Of a DNA stretch of 64,000 bases, positions 61,424 to 64,000 are shown one piece after another. The stretch's first letter is position 1. Each line of letters opens with the position of its first letter. Location: assembly GCF_013369485.1 (NCBI RefSeq), contig NZ_JABWEB010000002.1, positions 1-64,000 of the forward strand, given 5' to 3'. Made by a program: the position numbers and the translations under genes. The notes below the pieces were generated by a model. It worked only from the letters and a program-made list of their open reading frames with translations. It did no database searches and was not told the DNA's origin. The stretch is from Massilia sp. BJB1822. Its GTDB lineage: Bacteria > Pseudomonadota > Gammaproteobacteria > Burkholderiales > Burkholderiaceae_D.

Positions 61424-63556
61424 TTATCCGATGCGCATGCCTGGCTCGGCGCCCGGCCATGGATTCAGGATATACAGGCCTGGATTGGCCTTTTCATCCG
61501 CCGCCGAAGCAGCCAATACCATGCCTTCGGAAATGCCGAATTTCATTTTACGCGGCGCCAGATTGGCGACCATGACCGTCAATTTACCGATCAGGTCTTC
61601 CGGTTTATAGGCCGCCTTAATGCCGGAGAAGACATTGCGGTGGCGGCCTTCGCCCACATCCAGGGTCAGGCGCAGCAGCTTGTCGGAACCTTCGACGTGC
61701 TCGCAGTTGACGATCTTGGCCACGCGCAGGTCGATCTTGGCGAAATCGTCGATCTTGATTTCCGGCGCGATCGCTTCGATGCCAGAGGTGGACTCGGTCT
61801 CGGCGGCGGGCGCCGCAGCGGTGGCAGCGGCAGCCTGCTGGGCGGGCGCGTCGAACAGGTCTTCGATCATCTTGGCATCGACGCGGGTCATCAGGTGCTC
61901 GTAAGCGCCGATGGTGCGGCCCAGCATGGTCTTGTAGACGGCGCCCGAGGCAACATCGGTATCGGCCCACACCATGCGCTCATCCTTGAGGAATTTGCGC
62001 ACATTGGCGGCCACGCCCGGCAGCACCGGCGACAGCAGGATGGCTAGCTGGCGGAACAGGATCAGGGCCGTGGTGCAGACTTCATGCAGTTCGGCGGTCT
62101 TCTCCGCGTCTTTGGCCAGCACCCATGGCTTGTTCTCGTCCACGTACTGGTTGGCGGCGTCGGCGATTTCCATGATTTCGCGCAAGGCCTTGCCGAATTC
62201 GCGGTTCTCGAAGTTGTGGGCGATGCTGGCCTGGCGTTCCTTGCCCTCGGCCGACAGCAGGGCGCGCTTGATCCAGTCCTGGGCCGATGGCGACAGCTCG
62301 CTCGCCAGCTTGCCGTCGAATTTCTTGGCGATAAAGCCGGCGCAGCGGCTGGCGATGTTGACGAATTTGCCAATCAGGTCGGAATTCACGCGCGCCACGA
62401 AGTCGTCGCCGGTGAAGTCCAGGTCTTCCACCTTGGAGTTCAGCTTGAAAGCGATGTAGTAGCGCAGCCATTCAGGATTCATGCCCAGGTTCAGATAGCG
62501 CAGCGGCGAAATGCCGGTGCCGCGCGATTTGGACATTTTTTCATTGTTCACGGTCAGGTGGCCGTGCACATTGACTTTCAGCTTCTCGATCACCGGATGG
62601 TCGGCGAATTTCAGCATGGCCGGCCAGAACAGCAGGTGGAAGGACACGATATCCTTGCCGATGAAGTGGATCTGCTCGGTGGCCGGATCGTTCAGCAGGG
62701 CGTTGAAGTCCATGCCCTGCTTTTCGCAATAATTCTTCAGACTGGCCAGGTAGCCCACCGGCGCGTCCAGCCACACATAGAAGAACTTGCCCGGCGCGTC
62801 CGGAATCGGGATGCCGAAGTAGGGCGCGTCGCGCGAAATATCCCAGTCGGCCAGCTTTTCGCCGGCTTCGCCCAGCCACTCGCTGACCTTGTTGACCATT
62901 TCCGGCTGCAAGCGGCCTGGCGTGTTCAGCCAGTCGCGCAGGAATTCGAAGCAGCGCGGATCGGACAGCTTGAAGAAGTACTGTTCGGAAGGCTTCAGGA
63001 TCGGCGTGGCATTGGTGAAGACCGAGAACGGATTCACCAGCTCGGTCGGCTGGTAAGCGGCGCCGCACACCTCGCAGTTGTCGCCGTACTGGTCCTTGGC
63101 GTGGCATTTCGGGCACTCGCCCTTGATATTGCGGTCGGCCAGGAACATGCCTTTGACCGGATCGTAGAAACGGTCCACGGTCTTGGTCTGGATCAGGCCG
63201 GCGTCGCGCAGCTTGCGGTAGATGCCCTGGGACAGCTCGACATTTTCCGGCGAATCGGTGGAGTACCAGTTATCGAAGGCGATGTGGAAGCCGTCCAGGT
63301 ACTGGGCGCGGCCGGCCGCGATCTTGGCCACGAATTCCTGCGGCGTAATGCCTTCTTTTTCGGCAGCGATCATGATCGGCGTGCCGTGGGTATCGTCGGC
63401 GCCGACGAAATGCACTTCGCGCAGGCCGTTGCCTTCGCTCTGCATTCGCTGGAAACGAACCCAGATGTCGGCCTGGATGTATTCCATCATATGGCCGATG
63501 TGGAAGGCAGCGTTTGCGTAGGGCAGGGCAGTAGTGACGAACAGCTTGCGGGTCAT
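61424..63556 (-). CDS. metG: methionine--tRNA ligase
   Basis: The 710-residue synthetase charges tRNA-Met. It has HIGH in [21 protein letters not shown], a four-Cys zinc knuckle ([22 protein letters not shown]), KMSKS in [19 protein letters not shown], and a C-terminal tRNA-binding OB domain (about 600-710; [36 protein letters not shown]). An Ala-rich linker joins catalytic part and OB domain. It is a full-length, dimeric-type enzyme. The apbC gene is divergent from it. Confidence 0.98.
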   Translation of the reverse strand: MTRKLFVTTALPYANAAFHIGHMMEYIQADIWVRFQRMQSEGNGLREVHFVGADDTHGTPIMIAAEKEGITPQEFVAKIAAGRAQYLDGFHIAFDNWYSTDSPENVELSQGIYRKLRDAGLIQTKTVDRFYDPVKGMFLADRNIKGECPKCHAKDQYGDNCEVCGAAYQPTELVNPFSVFTNATPILKPSEQYFFKLSDPRCFEFLRDWLNTPGRLQPEMVNKVSEWLGEAGEKLADWDISRDAPYFGIPIPDAPGKFFYVWLDAPVGYLASLKNYCEKQGMDFNALLNDPATEQIHFIGKDIVSFHLLFWPAMLKFADHPVIEKLKVNVHGHLTVNNEKMSKSRGTGISPLRYLNLGMNPEWLRYYIAFKLNSKVEDLDFTGDDFVARVNSDLIGKFVNIASRCAGFIAKKFDGKLASELSPSAQDWIKRALLSAEGKERQASIAHNFENREFGKALREIMEIADAANQYVDENKPWVLAKDAEKTAELHEVCTTALILFRQLAILLSPVLPGVAANVRKFLKDERMVWADTDVASGAVYKTMLGRTIGAYEHLMTRVDAKMIEDLFDAPAQQAAAATAAAPAAETESTSGIEAIAPEIKIDDFAKIDLRVAKIVNCEHVEGSDKLLRLTLDVGEGRHRNVFSGIKAAYKPEDLIGKLTVMVANLAPRKMKFGISEGMVLAASAADEKANPGLYILNPWPGAEPGMRIG

Positions 63557-63690
63557 GGTTAGTGCGCTTGTTGGGTGAATAAAAGAAGCATTTTACCAGC
63601 GGACGGCGGCGCTGCGCAGCTTGCGCGGGGTAGCGCCATGTAAAAGTGTCCATTTTGCGCTAGACTGCGGCATCACCAACGGAGATTCAC

Positions 63691-64000
63691 ATGAGCATCA
63701 CAGTAGAAGACGTCAAGGCAGCGCTGGCCACAGTTATCGATCCAAACACGGGCAAGGACTTCGTTTCCTCCAAATGCGTGCGCAAGCTGCAAGTCGAAGG
63801 CGGGATGGTCAGCCTGGAAATCGAGCTGGGTTATCCGGCGCGCAGCCAGATCGACGGCCTGCGCGCGAGCGTGCTGGCGGCCCTGGCCCCGATTGCCGGC
63901 GCCGACAAGATCAGCCTGAACATCTACAGCAAGATCATTTCCCACGCGGTGCAGCGCGGCCTGAAGCTGATGCCGAACGTGAAGAATATCATTGCCGTCG
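63691..64000 (+). CDS. apbC: iron-sulfur cluster carrier ApbC/Mrp, N-terminal part (cut by window end)
   Basis: The first 103 residues show the MIP18/DUF59-like domain that begins ApbC/Mrp proteins: MSITVEDVKAALATVIDPNTGKDFVSSK, GGMVSLEIELGYPARSQID. The MRP P-loop ATPase domain should follow beyond the window; the last visible residues LKLMPNVKNIIAV lead to it. It binds and transfers 4Fe-4S clusters. GGAG precedes ATG 63691. Confidence 0.9.
   Translation, partial: MSITVEDVKAALATVIDPNTGKDFVSSKCVRKLQVEGGMVSLEIELGYPARSQIDGLRASVLAALAPIAGADKISLNIYSKIISHAVQRGLKLMPNVKNIIAV

Overview
The window looks like a chromosomal segment of a high-GC betaproteobacterium of the Burkholderiales, most likely Oxalobacteraceae (Massilia / Duganella / Janthinobacterium type). 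This is an inference from gene content and order: an FlhDC-driven flagellar and chemotaxis block, a DUF3460-scpA-panC cluster, a Tad pilus locus, a PEP-CTERM protein, and metG divergent from apbC. No rRNA, tRNA, CRISPR array, insertion sequence or prophage was seen. The assignment could be tested by a phylogeny of MetG or HtpG.

Layout. 1-7118: an SRPBCC protein, a small secreted protein, and an AraC-type regulator divergent from a three-gene operon (AGPS-like FAD oxidase, GlpD-like dehydrogenase, FGGY kinase). 7119-10499: a GST, a broken toxin followed by its intact HTH antitoxin, an unknown gene, and a receiver-PAS-GGDEF protein. 10500-15929: an aminotransferase, a RidA protein, and a MocR regulator divergent from threonine dehydratase and an EamA exporter. 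15944-31344: a long minus-strand Tad/Flp pilus locus. It carries three Flp-type small proteins and three non-core genes (PAP2 phosphatase, ICMT-like methyltransferase, AAA ATPase) joined by start/stop overlaps or short gaps. 31612-33983: a LuxR-type response regulator and sensor kinase upstream of the pili on the same strand. 34175-36088: htpG behind a near-consensus heat-shock promoter and before a strong terminator.

36457-43269 (minus strand): an AlgI/AlgX O-acetylation pair, a PEP-CTERM CHRD protein, a serine hydrolase, RNase T2, kynA and kynU. 43270-43893: a long regulatory region with two tandem sigma-28-type promoters pointing at flhD. 43894-56365: flhDC, a membrane-anchored methyltransferase, motAB, a CheZ-like protein, a CheY-like protein, cheA, cheW, an MCP, cheR, cheD, cheB and cheY, all on the plus strand. 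56640-64000: an EAL/HDOD protein, panC, scpA, DUF3460, an EamA transporter, a GNAT, metG and the start of apbC.

The two large systems are surface machines. The Tad locus encodes prepilins, peptidase, outer-membrane secretin, ATPase, platform proteins and minor pilins. The flagellar block encodes the master regulator, stator and the complete signalling core of chemotaxis. The canonical cheZ is absent after cheY; a protein with a CheZ-like FQDMTSQ motif sits between motB and the first cheY-like gene. The most novel-looking items are the extra genes inside the Tad operon, the third Flp-like protein, the duplicated sigma-28 promoter before flhDC, and the AGPS/GlpD/FGGY operon.
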